The notes beneath the pieces were generated by a model that did not search any database, was not told the origin of the DNA, and worked only from the letters and a program-made list of their open reading frames with translations. Shown here in pieces: positions 1 to 8,211 of a DNA stretch of 27,984 bases. The stretch spans positions 1 through 27,984 of the forward strand of contig DIYG01000169.1 of NCBI GenBank assembly GCA_002428935.1, read 5' to 3'. The stretch is from Halieaceae bacterium UBA6060 (GTDB lineage Bacteria; Pseudomonadota; Gammaproteobacteria; Pseudomonadales; Halieaceae). The position numbers and the translations under genes were made by a program. Position 1 is the stretch's first letter, and each line of letters opens with the position of its first letter.

Positions 1-92
1 CCGAGTCAGGCCGGATAAAGCTAGGTCACCTCGGAATCAACCCGCAACAAGATACGCCGCTCTATCCACCCCACCGCGAAAGAGATAGCAAC

Positions 93-1187
93 TCAGGGCC
101 GATGCTCCGCCGCAAGATACTCATGGGACTGCATCTCGTGCAGCCGAGACACGGTTCGGTCAAACTCAAAAGCCAGCCGTGAGCCCGTATACAGCTCCAT
201 GGCCGGCACCTCCGCAGCAATCACCAGCTTCACATTTCGATCATAGAACTCATCTACCAGATTGATGAAACGCCGGCATTGATCGTCCTCGGCGGAACTC
301 ATCCGCGGCACCCCCGAGAGGATCACCGCATGAAACTCCCGGGCGAGTTCGATGTAATCATTCTGTGAACGCGGACCATCGCAAAGCTCGGGGAACTCAA
401 ACCACGCCACGTCATCGGCCAGGCGCCGGGTGGTCATAAAGCGTCCATTGATGTCTATTCGCTGCCAGTGTTGCACCGTGTCCGGAGCCAGCTTGGCGAA
501 GCTCTCTTCCAGGCTCGCGTCGGTTTCCGGCCCCAGGGGATGGTGATAAAGGCGCGCTTGCTCGAGGGTTCGCAGACGGTAGTCTGTGCCTGCGTCTACG
601 TTAACGACCTTGGTATGCGCTTTTAACAGCTCGATGGCCGGCAGGAAGCGCGCCCGCTGCAAGCCGTTCTCATACAGGCCATCGGGAACAATATTGGAGG
701 TGGCGACCAGGGCAATCCCACGATCAAAGATGGCTTCCAGAAAGTTTGCAAGAATCATCGCGTCGGCGATATCGCTGACAAAAAACTCATCAAAGCAGAT
801 CACTGTCGCCTCATCGGCGAGGCGATCACCGATGATCTCGATGGGGTTCTTTTCCCCCTCAAGCTCCTTCAGTTCCCGGTGAACCCGCTGCATGAAGCGA
901 TGAAAATGTACGCGAAGCTTGCGTTCAAAGGGCAGGCAATCGCAAAACGCGTCCATGAGATAGGTTTTGCCCCGACCCACACCGCCCCAAAAGTACAGCC
1001 CTCGCTCGGGCGCTTCGGGTCCTCGGAATCGACGCTTGAGCTGGTGAAAAAGCCCTCGATCACCGCGCGGTCGGGCCAGTAGTCGCTCGTACAGATCCTG
1101 CAACTCGCGAACGGCCAGCTCCTGCGCCGGGTCATGGCTAAAGCCCTCACGGGTCAGATCCTTTTGATATCGCTCCCAGGGAGTCAT
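93..1187 (-). CDS. zapE: ZapE, AFG1-family cell-division ATPase
   Basis: 364-residue AFG1/ZapE-family P-loop ATPase. ZapE is known to associate with the division ring and affect Z-ring stability; the family is related to mitochondrial Lace1/Afg1. The Walker A motif GGVGRGKT is at residues 68-75 and the Walker B FDEFF at 132-136, followed by a SDIADAM segment typical of the family. Length matches the usual 360-380 residues. The ATG start gives the expected N-terminus (MTPWERYQKDL), although no clear Shine-Dalgarno precedes it. It is divergent from zapG, as in E. coli where yhcM and yhcB are neighbours. A 7-base inverted repeat lies in its 5' leader. Identity is secure; function is taken from the family. 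Confidence 0.95.
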   Translation of the reverse strand: MTPWERYQKDLTREGFSHDPAQELAVRELQDLYERLLARPRGDRGLFHQLKRRFRGPEAPERGLYFWGGVGRGKTYLMDAFCDCLPFERKLRVHFHRFMQRVHRELKELEGEKNPIEIIGDRLADEATVICFDEFFVSDIADAMILANFLEAIFDRGIALVATSNIVPDGLYENGLQRARFLPAIELLKAHTKVVNVDAGTDYRLRTLEQARLYHHPLGPETDASLEESFAKLAPDTVQHWQRIDINGRFMTTRRLADDVAWFEFPELCDGPRSQNDYIELAREFHAVILSGVPRMSSAEDDQCRRFINLVDEFYDRNVKLVIAAEVPAMELYTGSRLAFEFDRTVSRLHEMQSHEYLAAEHRP

Positions 1188-1200
1188 GGTGGGCTTGAGC

Positions 1201-1216
1201 AGCGCTTAGAAGCGCT
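1201..1216. repeat. Inverted repeat in the zapE leader
   Basis: AGCGCTT and AAGCGCT form a perfect 7-base inverted repeat separated by 2 bases, or a 6-bp stem with a 4-base loop. It starts 14 bases upstream of the zapE ATG, in the zapE/zapG divergent region. It could be an operator or an mRNA hairpin in the zapE leader. No T-run follows on either strand, so it does not look like a terminator. Confidence 0.4.
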
Positions 1217-1318
1217 CGAAGGTTCCTCATTGCGGGGCGCGCTACGATACTTGCGCGGGACCGGGCTTGGCAAACCAAGTTTGCGCGTCAAACGCTAGGC
1301 GACACCGGAGCCCGAGGC

Positions 1319-1324
1319 TATACT
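1319..1324 (+). promoter_or_regulatory. Candidate -10 element for zapG
   Basis: TATACT matches the sigma-70 -10 consensus at 5 of 6 positions and is followed by a GC-rich discriminator. It lies 33 bases before the zapG GTG start, which suits a short leader. No good -35 hexamer sits at 16-18 bases, so this is a weak call. A similar GATACT occurs at 1246-1251. Confidence 0.35.
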
Positions 1325-1356
1325 TGCCCGCCCCGAGAAAACCAGAGGATCTGCCC

Positions 1357-1836
1357 GTGAATGCGGTATCAGAGGACCAGCTTATTGCCGCGCTCATCGG
1401 CGCCGTCATCGGCCTAGTTATAGGCTACGTTATGGGTGGCCGTATGGCGCCAGGTAGTCAGCAAACCCGAGAGCTTGAAGACGAACTGCAGCTTGCAAAA
1501 GCAAGCCACGAGCGTTTCGAACAGCGGGTTAACGCGCACTTCGCCGACACCGCCAGCAAACTTAACGCTCTGACCGATAATTATCGCGACGTTTACGCGC
1601 ACATCGCCAGCGGCGCCGCCGACCTCTGCACCCAGGAGGGTGGAGCGGACTTCACGGCCCTTACGGCGCCGGAGAACACCGCCTCCGAAGCCATTGAGGC
1701 CGACAGCGTCGTTGTCGAGCCCCCCCGCGACTATGCGCCGAAAAGCTCCCCGGACGATCCCGGCGTATTGAATGAGCGCTTTGGTTTGGAGGGCGACGAG
1801 TCCCCGCCCGAGGAACGGAGCAACCGCACGGTTTAA
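1357..1836 (+). CDS. zapG: ZapG/YhcB-like (DUF1043) membrane protein
   Basis: 159-residue inner-membrane protein of the DUF1043 family (YhcB, renamed ZapG), linked in E. coli to cell division and envelope biogenesis. A single transmembrane segment spans about residues 8-27. A likely coiled coil then runs to about residue 65 and contains the conserved pattern HFADTASKL...DNYRDVYAHIA. The last 70 or so residues are acidic and proline-rich and look disordered. I chose the GTG at 1357 because AGAGGAT lies about 6 bases upstream and because it puts the membrane segment at the N-terminus as in YhcB; an in-frame TTG at 1267 would add 30 unrelated residues. It is divergent from zapE, and its stop lies 17 bases from the stop of the convergent NIF3 gene. 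Confidence 0.85.
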   Translation: MNAVSEDQLIAALIGAVIGLVIGYVMGGRMAPGSQQTRELEDELQLAKASHERFEQRVNAHFADTASKLNALTDNYRDVYAHIASGAADLCTQEGGADFTALTAPENTASEAIEADSVVVEPPRDYAPKSSPDDPGVLNERFGLEGDESPPEERSNRTV

Positions 1837-1853
1837 ACCGCATTCGGGCGCAG

Positions 1854-2615
1854 CTATACGGGGTTATCCTCGTCGAGAAACACCCAGTCGAGACCAAAGG
1901 TCTCCGCCAGGGATGCGCCCAGAGCCTGGACCCCGTAGCGCTCCGTGGCGTGATGGCCCGCGGCCAGATAGGCGATGTTCAACTCCCGAGCCTGGTGCAC
2001 GGTTTGCTCGGAGATTTCTCCTGAAATATACAGGTCAGCACCCGCTGCCGCGGCCTGTTCGATGTACCCCTGCGCCGCACCCGTACACCAGGCGATGGAA
2101 CCCACGGAACGCTCGGGATCACCGATAAGCAAAGGCCTGCGCGCCGTTAGCCCTTCCACCCGATCCATCAATGCCCCTAGTTGCAGAGCTTCATCCAACG
2201 CGGCGATATTCCCCACCTGGGTGGAGTCGGTAGGATCCAGCGGCAAACCGGGCGGCAACCCGAGACGAACACCCCATTGAGCGTTGTTGCCCAGCTCTGG
2301 ATGCGCATCCAAAGGCAGGTGGTAGGCGATAAGACTGAGGTTTGCCTCGAGGAGCGTCGCCAGGCGACGACGCTTCATGCCCACCACGGGAGCGTCCTCA
2401 CCGCGCCAAAAGTAACCGTGGTGTACCAACAAGGCATCGGCTTCCCAGGCAATCGCCGCCTCGAGAACGGCCTGGCTAGCGGTGACCGCTGTCGCTAGGC
2501 GACGGACTTCTCCTCGACCCTCCACCTGTAATCCATTGGGGCAATAATCCTTGAACCGGGCACTGTCCAGCAGTGCATCGCAGTGGCCGACAAGCTCGTG
2601 AAGCGCTGTGCTCAT
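1854..2615 (-). CDS. NIF3/YbgI family dinuclear metal protein
   Basis: 253-residue member of the NIF3 (DUF34) family, often annotated as GTP cyclohydrolase I type 2 although the physiological reaction is unsettled. The metal-binding residues of the family are visible: His65-His66 in LLVHHGYFW, Asp103 in PLDAH, and His221 with Glu225 in GHHATE. These align with the E. coli YbgI ligands as I remember them. Length equals the short bacterial form without the inserted PII-like domain. The ATG start gives a normal N-terminus (MSTALHELVGHCDALL). It is divergent from degS with 75 bases between the starts. In Pseudomonas a NIF3 gene also neighbours algW. Family is certain; substrate is unknown. Confidence 0.93.
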   Translation of the reverse strand: MSTALHELVGHCDALLDSARFKDYCPNGLQVEGRGEVRRLATAVTASQAVLEAAIAWEADALLVHHGYFWRGEDAPVVGMKRRRLATLLEANLSLIAYHLPLDAHPELGNNAQWGVRLGLPPGLPLDPTDSTQVGNIAALDEALQLGALMDRVEGLTARRPLLIGDPERSVGSIAWCTGAAQGYIEQAAAAGADLYISGEISEQTVHQARELNIAYLAAGHHATERYGVQALGASLAETFGLDWVFLDEDNPV

Positions 2616-2690
2616 GATTAGCGGTGCTGCTCAGTAGCGACGAAGATCCCATCATATACAATGGCCTTTTACCCTGCCTAACGAGAGTCG

Positions 2691-3794
2691 ATGCGCGCCT
2701 TCTTCCGCTTCGTAACCTGGCCAGCCATTGCTGGTCTACTTGTCGCTGTCCTGCTCCTCGAGCACTGGATATTGCCGAGCCGCGCACCGGCCAACGCGGC
2801 CTCAAGGGAAGGCAGCTATCGACAGGCGGTCGCCAAAGCTACTCCCTCGGTGGTGAATATCTATACGGAGAAAACTGTCACCACCGCACGCAGCCGGCGC
2901 ATGAACAACATGTTGATGCCAATTCCTCGAGGGGTCCCGCGCCAACGCATCGAACGCTCCCTGGGTTCTGGCGTCATCATGAGTACGGAAGGCTACATAC
3001 TGACCAACAATCATGTGGTCGATCAGGCCACGGCCATCGGCGTGGTCCTCAGCGACGGCCGTTCCGCTCCGGCCAGCTTTATCGGCGGCGATGAAGATAC
3101 GGACCTGGCGGTACTTAAAATCGACCTGGACAACCTCAGTCCCGTCGATCTCGCCGACTCAGATTATCTATCCGTGGGAGACGTGGTCCTGGCCATTGGC
3201 AATCCCCTCGGCTTTGGCCACTCCGTTACCCAGGGCATCATCTCGGGTCTTGGGCGCTTTAGTCTGACCCCGGGCACCTTTGAAGGGCTTATCCAAACCG
3301 ATGCGGTCATCCATGCGGGGAACTCCGGCGGCGCCCTTGTGGACGCAGGCGGCAGTCTGATCGGCATCAACAGTCTGATTTACACCGCCACCGACGGCGG
3401 GAATGGCATGACCGGTATTGGCATCTCCCTGGCCATACCGTCAAACATTGCTGAGTTTGTCATGGACGACCTCATTCGCTACGGCAAGGTCATCCGCGGT
3501 TGGCTGGGCGTAAACGTGGAGCAACTGCCCCCTCGAGAAGGTGTCCCCGGCGCTCGCCTGCTAGTTCGGGCCGTCGCGCCCAGCGGACCTGCCGAACGGT
3601 CTGGCCTCCAGGCCGGCGACATCATCACCCACTTCGATAATCAATCCATCGACAATGTTCGCTTGAGCATGTACGAGGTTTCACTGCTCAGGCCCGGCGA
3701 CCGCCTGTCCATTACCGCCGAGCGCGAGGACGCGGTACTCGATCTAAACGCGGTTATCGGTACCGCACCGGCCCGTACCGCTAGCGGCAGCTAG
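2691..3794 (+). CDS. degS: DegS/AlgW site-1 regulated intramembrane protease
   Basis: 367-residue inner-membrane-anchored periplasmic serine protease of the HtrA family. In known systems DegS/AlgW senses misfolded porins or a C-terminal signal peptide through its PDZ domain and makes the first cut in the anti-sigma-E factor (RseA/MucA). The N-terminal segment, about residues 10-28, is an uncleaved membrane anchor. The catalytic triad is His108 (LTNNHVVD), Asp138 (DTDLAVLKID) and Ser212 (GNSGGAL). A single PDZ domain follows from about residue 270, which distinguishes it from two-PDZ DegP/DegQ. The ATG is preceded by CGAGAG at close spacing. It is convergent with hisD. The anti-sigma factor and sigma-E genes are not in the window. 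Confidence 0.94.
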   Translation: MRAFFRFVTWPAIAGLLVAVLLLEHWILPSRAPANAASREGSYRQAVAKATPSVVNIYTEKTVTTARSRRMNNMLMPIPRGVPRQRIERSLGSGVIMSTEGYILTNNHVVDQATAIGVVLSDGRSAPASFIGGDEDTDLAVLKIDLDNLSPVDLADSDYLSVGDVVLAIGNPLGFGHSVTQGIISGLGRFSLTPGTFEGLIQTDAVIHAGNSGGALVDAGGSLIGINSLIYTATDGGNGMTGIGISLAIPSNIAEFVMDDLIRYGKVIRGWLGVNVEQLPPREGVPGARLLVRAVAPSGPAERSGLQAGDIITHFDNQSIDNVRLSMYEVSLLRPGDRLSITAEREDAVLDLNAVIGTAPARTASGS

Positions 3795-3842
3795 ATCCTT
3801 CACAGCTAGGCACTTAGTTAGGGATTTTGCGCCAGATAGCTC

Positions 3843-3857
3843 GCAGCCAAGGGCTGC
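3843..3857. other. Small hairpin between degS and hisD stops
   Basis: GCAGCC and GGCTGC form a perfect 6-bp stem with a 3-base loop in the 101-base gap where degS and hisD converge. There is no T-run on either side, so it is at best a weak transcript-end structure rather than a canonical rho-independent terminator. Confidence 0.25.
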
Positions 3858-3895
3858 CCAGACAAGAGTGTCGCGACGAATTCCTTCCCAGGGCG

Positions 3896-5206
3896 TTACG
3901 GGGCGCCTTTGCTACCGCCTTCACCGCGTAGGGCGGCGCTGCGAGCATGGGCTGGCAGAGATTCCCCCGTTGCAAGAGTTTCCGCAATGGCTGCCAAAGG
4001 CCGTACACCATCTGCGGTGCAATGGATGATGGACGAGCGCTTCTGAAAGTCATACACCCCCAGGGGCGAGAAGAAACGTGCCGTGCCCGCCGTTGGCAAG
4101 ACATGATTGGGCCCCGCACAGTAGTCACCGAGGGCCTCGCAGCTATGAATGCCCATGAAGATGGCACCGGCCGAGTCAATCTGTGGTAGCAGCGCTTCGG
4201 GATCTGCAACGGCAAGTTCCAGATGCTCCGGTGCGATGGCGTTGCTCACCCGCGCGGCATCCGCAAGGTCTCGGGTCTGAATTAGAGCACCCCGATTGGC
4301 CAGGGAATCGCGGATGATGGCTTCCCGCGGCATAGTGGGAAGAAGCCGCTCGATTTCCGTCGCCACGGCGTCCAGGTACGCAGCATCAGGACTGAGCAAC
4401 ACGGCCTGGGCGGTCTCGTCGTGTTCCGCCTGGGAGAAGAGGTCCATGGCTACCCACTCCGCCGGTGCAGAGCCGTCGGCAATGACCAGAATCTCCGAAG
4501 GCCCGGCGATCATATCGATTCCCACACGACCGAATACCTGGCGCTTGGCTTCAGCCACAAAGCGGTTCCCCGGGCCAACAATCTTGTCTACTCGCGGGAT
4601 ACCCGCGGCCCCATAGGCCAGAGCGGCCACGGCCTGAGCGCCACCGATGCAAAACAGTCGATCTACGCCCGCCAGGGCCGCCGCCGCCAACACCAGTGGG
4701 TTACGCTCCCCCAGCGGCGTCGGTGCCACCATGACAATTTCATCCACGCCAGCCACCTTGGCCGGTATGACATTCATCAACACCGAAGAGGGATAGCTGG
4801 CCTTGCCGCCGGGGACGTACACCCCCACCTTCCCCAGGGGACGTACCCGCTGGCCCAGGCGATTGCCGTGGGCGTCTTCAAACTGCCAGTCTTCCCCAAG
4901 CTGACGTTCGTGGAAGCTGCGGATGCGCGCCGCAGCGTCCTCCAGAGCCTGTCGCGACTCTGCGGGCAAGGAGACCAAGGCCGCTTCGAGTTCTTCGGCG
5001 GAGACTTCTAGCTGCTCCACGGACTCAGCACTGAGCTGATCAAAACGGCGGGTGTAATCCAAAAGCGCCTCGGCGCCGCGTTGCTCCACATCGGCGATGA
5101 TTGCTCTTACCGTCTCAACAACGCCCTCATCGCCCGATTCCATGGGCACAGCAAGGGCATCAAGGGCTGCGGAAAAGTTCGCATCCGCGCTGTTAAGCCT
5201 TCTCAT
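3896..5206 (-). CDS. hisD: Histidinol dehydrogenase
   Basis: 436-residue HisD, which oxidises L-histidinol to L-histidine in two NAD-dependent steps. All key residues are present at nearly E. coli numbering: zinc ligands Gln259, His262, Asp361 and His420, and the catalytic pair Glu327-His328 (APEHLEL). The family signature runs from VDKIVGPGNRFVAEAKRQV to the MIAGPSEILVIAD segment. The ATG shares one base with the hisG TGA (TGATG); a GTG one codon earlier is an alternative. It is the last gene of mlaC-ibaG-murA-hisG-hisD. In Pseudomonas hisC follows hisD before algW; here only 101 non-coding bases separate hisD from degS, so hisC must lie elsewhere. Confidence 0.97.
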   Translation of the reverse strand: MRRLNSADANFSAALDALAVPMESGDEGVVETVRAIIADVEQRGAEALLDYTRRFDQLSAESVEQLEVSAEELEAALVSLPAESRQALEDAAARIRSFHERQLGEDWQFEDAHGNRLGQRVRPLGKVGVYVPGGKASYPSSVLMNVIPAKVAGVDEIVMVAPTPLGERNPLVLAAAALAGVDRLFCIGGAQAVAALAYGAAGIPRVDKIVGPGNRFVAEAKRQVFGRVGIDMIAGPSEILVIADGSAPAEWVAMDLFSQAEHDETAQAVLLSPDAAYLDAVATEIERLLPTMPREAIIRDSLANRGALIQTRDLADAARVSNAIAPEHLELAVADPEALLPQIDSAGAIFMGIHSCEALGDYCAGPNHVLPTAGTARFFSPLGVYDFQKRSSIIHCTADGVRPLAAIAETLATGESLPAHARSAALRGEGGSKGAP

Positions 5207-5856
5207 CACGCCGCCTGGGACTCCGCTGCCACTGCCCGCTCCACCGCCTCGATGAGACGATTTATGGCGCCGTGCTGCGAACGCATGGAGGCTTTGTTAA
5301 CGATGAGGCGCGAGGTAACCCGGGCGATCTCCTCCAGCGGCTCCATACCGTTGGCGCGCAAGGTGTTCCCCGTGTCCACGATGTCGACGATCATATCGGC
5401 CAGATCCATGGTCGGTGCCAGTTCCATAGCGCCGTAGAGCTTTATGAGTTCCACCTGCACGCCCTGGCGAGCGAAGTAGTTCCGGGCCACGTTGACAAAC
5501 TTGGTCGCCACGCGCAGCCGTCGTTGCGGGGCCGTAAAGCCCAGGGGGGCGGCCGTCATCAACCGACAAGGTGCGATTCCCAGGTCGAGCGGCTCGTAGA
5601 TGCCATCGGCGCCCTGCTCCAGCAAGGTATCCTTGCCGACGATACCCAGGTCCGCCGCGCCATGTCGTACATACACGGGCACGTCGACGCCGCGCATCAC
5701 CACCAGCTGCACATCATCGCGGGTGGTGGGAAAGACCAGCTTCCGGCTCGCGCTCATGTCCTCAAGGGGCTCGATACCGGCGCGAGCAAGCAATGGCAAA
5801 GTTTCCCGCAGGATACGCCCCTTGTTCAGGGCCAGAGTCAGTTTACGGTTGTTCAT
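5206..5856 (-). CDS. hisG: ATP phosphoribosyltransferase, short form
   Basis: 216-residue HisG, catalysing ATP + PRPP to phosphoribosyl-ATP, the first step of histidine synthesis. The N-terminus (LTLALNKGRILRETLPLL) and the PRPP-binding region (DMIVDIVDTGNTLRANGM) are clear. At 216 residues it lacks the C-terminal ACT-like regulatory domain of the roughly 300-residue long form, so it belongs to the short HisG class. That class normally works as a hetero-octamer with HisZ, which is not in this window. The ATG is preceded by GAGGAG at about 6 bases, lying within the 20-base gap after murA. It overlaps hisD by one base, suggesting translational coupling. Confidence 0.96.
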   Translation of the reverse strand: MNNRKLTLALNKGRILRETLPLLARAGIEPLEDMSASRKLVFPTTRDDVQLVVMRGVDVPVYVRHGAADLGIVGKDTLLEQGADGIYEPLDLGIAPCRLMTAAPLGFTAPQRRLRVATKFVNVARNYFARQGVQVELIKLYGAMELAPTMDLADMIVDIVDTGNTLRANGMEPLEEIARVTSRLIVNKASMRSQHGAINRLIEAVERAVAAESQAA

Positions 5857-5876
5857 GAGGGGCTCCTCGCAGCGCC

Positions 5877-7139
5877 TCAGGCGGCCAATCGACGGATATC
5901 CGCCCCCAGGGCCTGGAGTTTTTCTTCAATACACTCATAGCCACGATCGATATGGTAGATACGATCGATGGGTGTCTCACCGTCAGCGACCAATCCAGCG
6001 ATAACCAGACTGGCAGATGCGCGCAGATCCGTCGCCATGACCGTGGCGCCGGCGAGCGTTGGCTGACCCTGGATAATCGCGGTGTTCCCTTCGATAGTGA
6101 TATGGGCGCCCATGCGGTTCATTTCATGGGTCTGGATCAAACGATTCTCAAACACGGTTTCCGTCACCATGGAGGTGCCCTCGGCGATGGCATTCATGGC
6201 GGTAAACTGAGCCTGCATGTCCGTGGGGAATCCCGGATAGGGAGCGGTACGCACGTTCACCGCCAGTGGCCGCTTACCCTGCATATCCAGACTGATCCAG
6301 TCATCGCCGCAGTCGATACGAGCACCGGCCTCTTCAAGCTTTTGCAACACGACTTCCAAATGCTCCGGTCGCGCCTCGCGGAGCCGTACGCGGCCACCCG
6401 TAGCCGCTGCGGCGACGAGGTAGGTACCGGCCTCGATACGATCGGGCATCACGTCGTAGCGACAACCGTGGAGCCGCTCCACACCATCGATGACCAGACG
6501 GTTACTGCCCTGGCCGCTGATTTTGGCCCCCATGGCGGCTAGGCAGTTGGCCAGGTCAACCACCTCAGGTTCTCGAGCGGCGTTTTCAATCACCGTTCGG
6601 CCTTCCGCCAGCGCGGCGGCCATCATGATGTTCTCCGTGCCGCCCACGGTGACCGTCTCCATGACGATATGAGCCCCTTTCAGGCGCCCTTCTACAGAGG
6701 CATTGATATAGCCCCCTTCCACGCGAATATCTGCACCCATGGCCTCAAGACCGCGCAGATGGAGATCCACCGGACGACTGCCGATAGCACAACCTCCAGG
6801 GAAGGACACATGGGCTCGCCCAAAGCGCGCCACCATGGGTCCGAGCACCAGAATCGATGCGCGCATGGTTTTGACCAGCTCGTAGGGAGCGGAGAATTCA
6901 CGAATGCCTCGCGCATCGACCTCGATGCTCATTTTCTCATCGATGGTCAGGTCGACGCCCATGCAACCCAGCAGCTCGATCATGGTGGTGATGTCGTGCA
7001 GATGGGGCAGGTTGCCAATGGTTACCGGTTCGTCGGCCAGGAGCGTTGCGGCCAGAATCGGCAGGGCCGCGTTCTTGGCGCCGGAGATACGCAACTCGCC
7101 GTCCAGGCGGTGCCCACCGCGAATAAGGAGTCTGTCCAT
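5877..7139 (-). CDS. murA: UDP-N-acetylglucosamine 1-carboxyvinyltransferase
   Basis: 420-residue MurA, transferring enolpyruvate from PEP to UDP-GlcNAc, the first committed step of peptidoglycan synthesis in the cytoplasm. Lys22 lies in ISGAKNAALP. The catalytic and fosfomycin-reactive cysteine is Cys117 in FPGGCAIGSRPVD, so this is the fosfomycin-sensitive Cys type rather than the Asp variant. I chose the ATG at 7139 because MDRLLIRGG aligns with the E. coli start (MDKFRVQGP). An in-frame ATG at 7172 would overlap the end of ibaG and add 11 residues. No strong Shine-Dalgarno is visible and the ibaG stop is 11 bases upstream, so coupled translation is likely. Confidence 0.97.
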   Translation of the reverse strand: MDRLLIRGGHRLDGELRISGAKNAALPILAATLLADEPVTIGNLPHLHDITTMIELLGCMGVDLTIDEKMSIEVDARGIREFSAPYELVKTMRASILVLGPMVARFGRAHVSFPGGCAIGSRPVDLHLRGLEAMGADIRVEGGYINASVEGRLKGAHIVMETVTVGGTENIMMAAALAEGRTVIENAAREPEVVDLANCLAAMGAKISGQGSNRLVIDGVERLHGCRYDVMPDRIEAGTYLVAAAATGGRVRLREARPEHLEVVLQKLEEAGARIDCGDDWISLDMQGKRPLAVNVRTAPYPGFPTDMQAQFTAMNAIAEGTSMVTETVFENRLIQTHEMNRMGAHITIEGNTAIIQGQPTLAGATVMATDLRASASLVIAGLVADGETPIDRIYHIDRGYECIEEKLQALGADIRRLAA

Positions 7140-7150
7140 GGAAAACGGGC

Positions 7151-7393
7151 TCAGGCGCTTCGCGCGGCCCATTCCTCGGGAGTAAAGGTGTGAATGTTCA
7201 CTGCGTGGATACTGCCTGCAGCGATCTCCGCCGTTAAAGCGGCATAGACGGTTTGCTGCTTCTTCACGGGACGCATATCGCTGAAGACATCGCTGATTAC
7301 GGTGATATCGTAATTGCTGCCGGCCCCGTCCACGGCAACCTGTGCCTCAGGCATCGCCGCCTGAACCAAACTCTCTACCTTCCCTGCATCCAC
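7151..7393 (-). CDS. ibaG: IbaG, BolA-family protein
   Basis: 80-residue BolA/IbaG-family protein (YrbA). Family members bind monothiol glutaredoxin and [2Fe-2S] clusters; IbaG affects acid stress and envelope traits in some gammaproteobacteria. The core with conserved VSDVFSDMRPVKKQQTVYAAL and the end segment IHAVNIHTFTPEEW is intact. The start is GTG, with AGGAG seven bases upstream (GGATAGGAGCAAGCAG). Position between the mla gene and murA is the classic context. The mlaB gene that normally precedes it is absent: only 36 bases separate it from mlaC. Confidence 0.93.
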   Translation of the reverse strand: MDAGKVESLVQAAMPEAQVAVDGAGSNYDITVISDVFSDMRPVKKQQTVYAALTAEIAAGSIHAVNIHTFTPEEWAARSA

Positions 7394-7429
7394 CTGCTTG
7401 CTCCTATCCCGTTGCGAAAAAGCGCTGAC

Positions 7430-8161
7430 TCAGCTTTCCTGGACGGCGTCCGTATTCCAGTTATCCATGACCGCATTCAGATCGCCGTCGAAACGACGCG
7501 CCGCCGCCTCGAACTGGCTGCGATAGATTTGCCCCAGGTTGATGTTCTCTACCACCAGGTTTCGCAACAGCCAATAGCCCTCTTTATTACGGGCCATTTG
7601 GTACACCACAACATAGGGCTGGGAAACGTCGCTGTAAATCAGCTGCCGAAGGGTTGCGCGCTTGGCGTCGGCCTCGCCGCCGCTGGAGTCATCTAGCTCC
7701 ACCCGCGAGCCGCCGAAGGCCAGCAGCCCTTTGCTGTAGGTCCGAACCAAACCCACGCGCATGATCTCGCTAAAGCGATCAAGTTGCTCGCGCAGAGTGG
7801 CGCGGCCGGCCTCGTCCAGGCTGCGATAACGGGCGCCAGTGGCATAGTCCCCCATCACCCCGCGGGCGAAGCCCCGATAATCGACCACGGGATCAAGCAC
7901 CTCATGAACCGCCTCGTAGTAACGCTCGGGATCTTCGTCCACATACTCCCGAGCCTCGTCGATAACCGCCAGCACCCGTTGGGTCGTATCTTCAAGAACT
8001 TCCTCCGCCGTCATCTGCCGCGTATCCGGCACAGTCACGTCGTCGGCCGACGCCAGGGACCCTGTGACGACCAGGGCTACCGAGGCCAATAACTGGGCGG
8101 CGCCAAGAAAAAATCGCGACCCGGTCTCTATCGTGTACCGCCTTCCATTGCCAAAGCGCAT
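7430..8161 (-). CDS. mlaC: MlaC, periplasmic phospholipid-binding protein
   Basis: 243-residue MlaC/Ttg2D-family protein. MlaC is the soluble periplasmic lipid shuttle between the MlaFEDB inner-membrane complex and MlaA-OmpC at the outer membrane. A signal peptide covers about residues 1-38, ending near SLASA-DD. The Ttg2 domain follows, with DPVVDYRGFARGVMGDY, LREQLDRFSEIMRVGLVRTYS, and the C-terminal VVENINLGQIYRSQFEAAAR motif. The ATG at 8161 was chosen because GAGGA lies 7 bases upstream; longer in-frame starts reach 8332 but add an unlikely sequence before the signal peptide. The usual neighbours mlaF, mlaE, mlaD (upstream) and mlaB (downstream) are missing: the next gene upstream is the divergent yrbG. 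Confidence 0.93.
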   Translation of the reverse strand: MRFGNGRRYTIETGSRFFLGAAQLLASVALVVTGSLASADDVTVPDTRQMTAEEVLEDTTQRVLAVIDEAREYVDEDPERYYEAVHEVLDPVVDYRGFARGVMGDYATGARYRSLDEAGRATLREQLDRFSEIMRVGLVRTYSKGLLAFGGSRVELDDSSGGEADAKRATLRQLIYSDVSQPYVVVYQMARNKEGYWLLRNLVVENINLGQIYRSQFEAAARRFDGDLNAVMDNWNTDAVQES

Positions 8162-8205
8162 GCTGTGATCCTCAAACGATTGCTGTTCCATCGGGAGTGA
8201 GCAGG

Positions 8206-8211
8206 TATACT
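8206..8211 (+). promoter_or_regulatory. Candidate -10 in the mlaC/yrbG divergent region
   Basis: TATACT followed by a GC-rich discriminator (CGGCGCC) lies on the plus strand in the 223-base gap between mlaC and yrbG. It would give a leader of about 165 bases for yrbG. No -35 is visible at normal spacing; TTGCTG is 20 bases upstream. This is a weak call. The rest of the gap shows no remnant of mlaD, mlaE or mlaF. Confidence 0.22.

Noticed and set aside
1..92. Left-edge non-coding segment after zapE
   Set aside because: No hairpin with T-run, RNA gene or coding segment could be supported in these 92 bases.
4421..6542. Plus-strand ORFs of about 200 codons opposite hisD, hisG and murA
   Set aside because: The minus-strand frames encode unmistakable full-length enzymes; the opposite frames are open because of GC-rich codon use.
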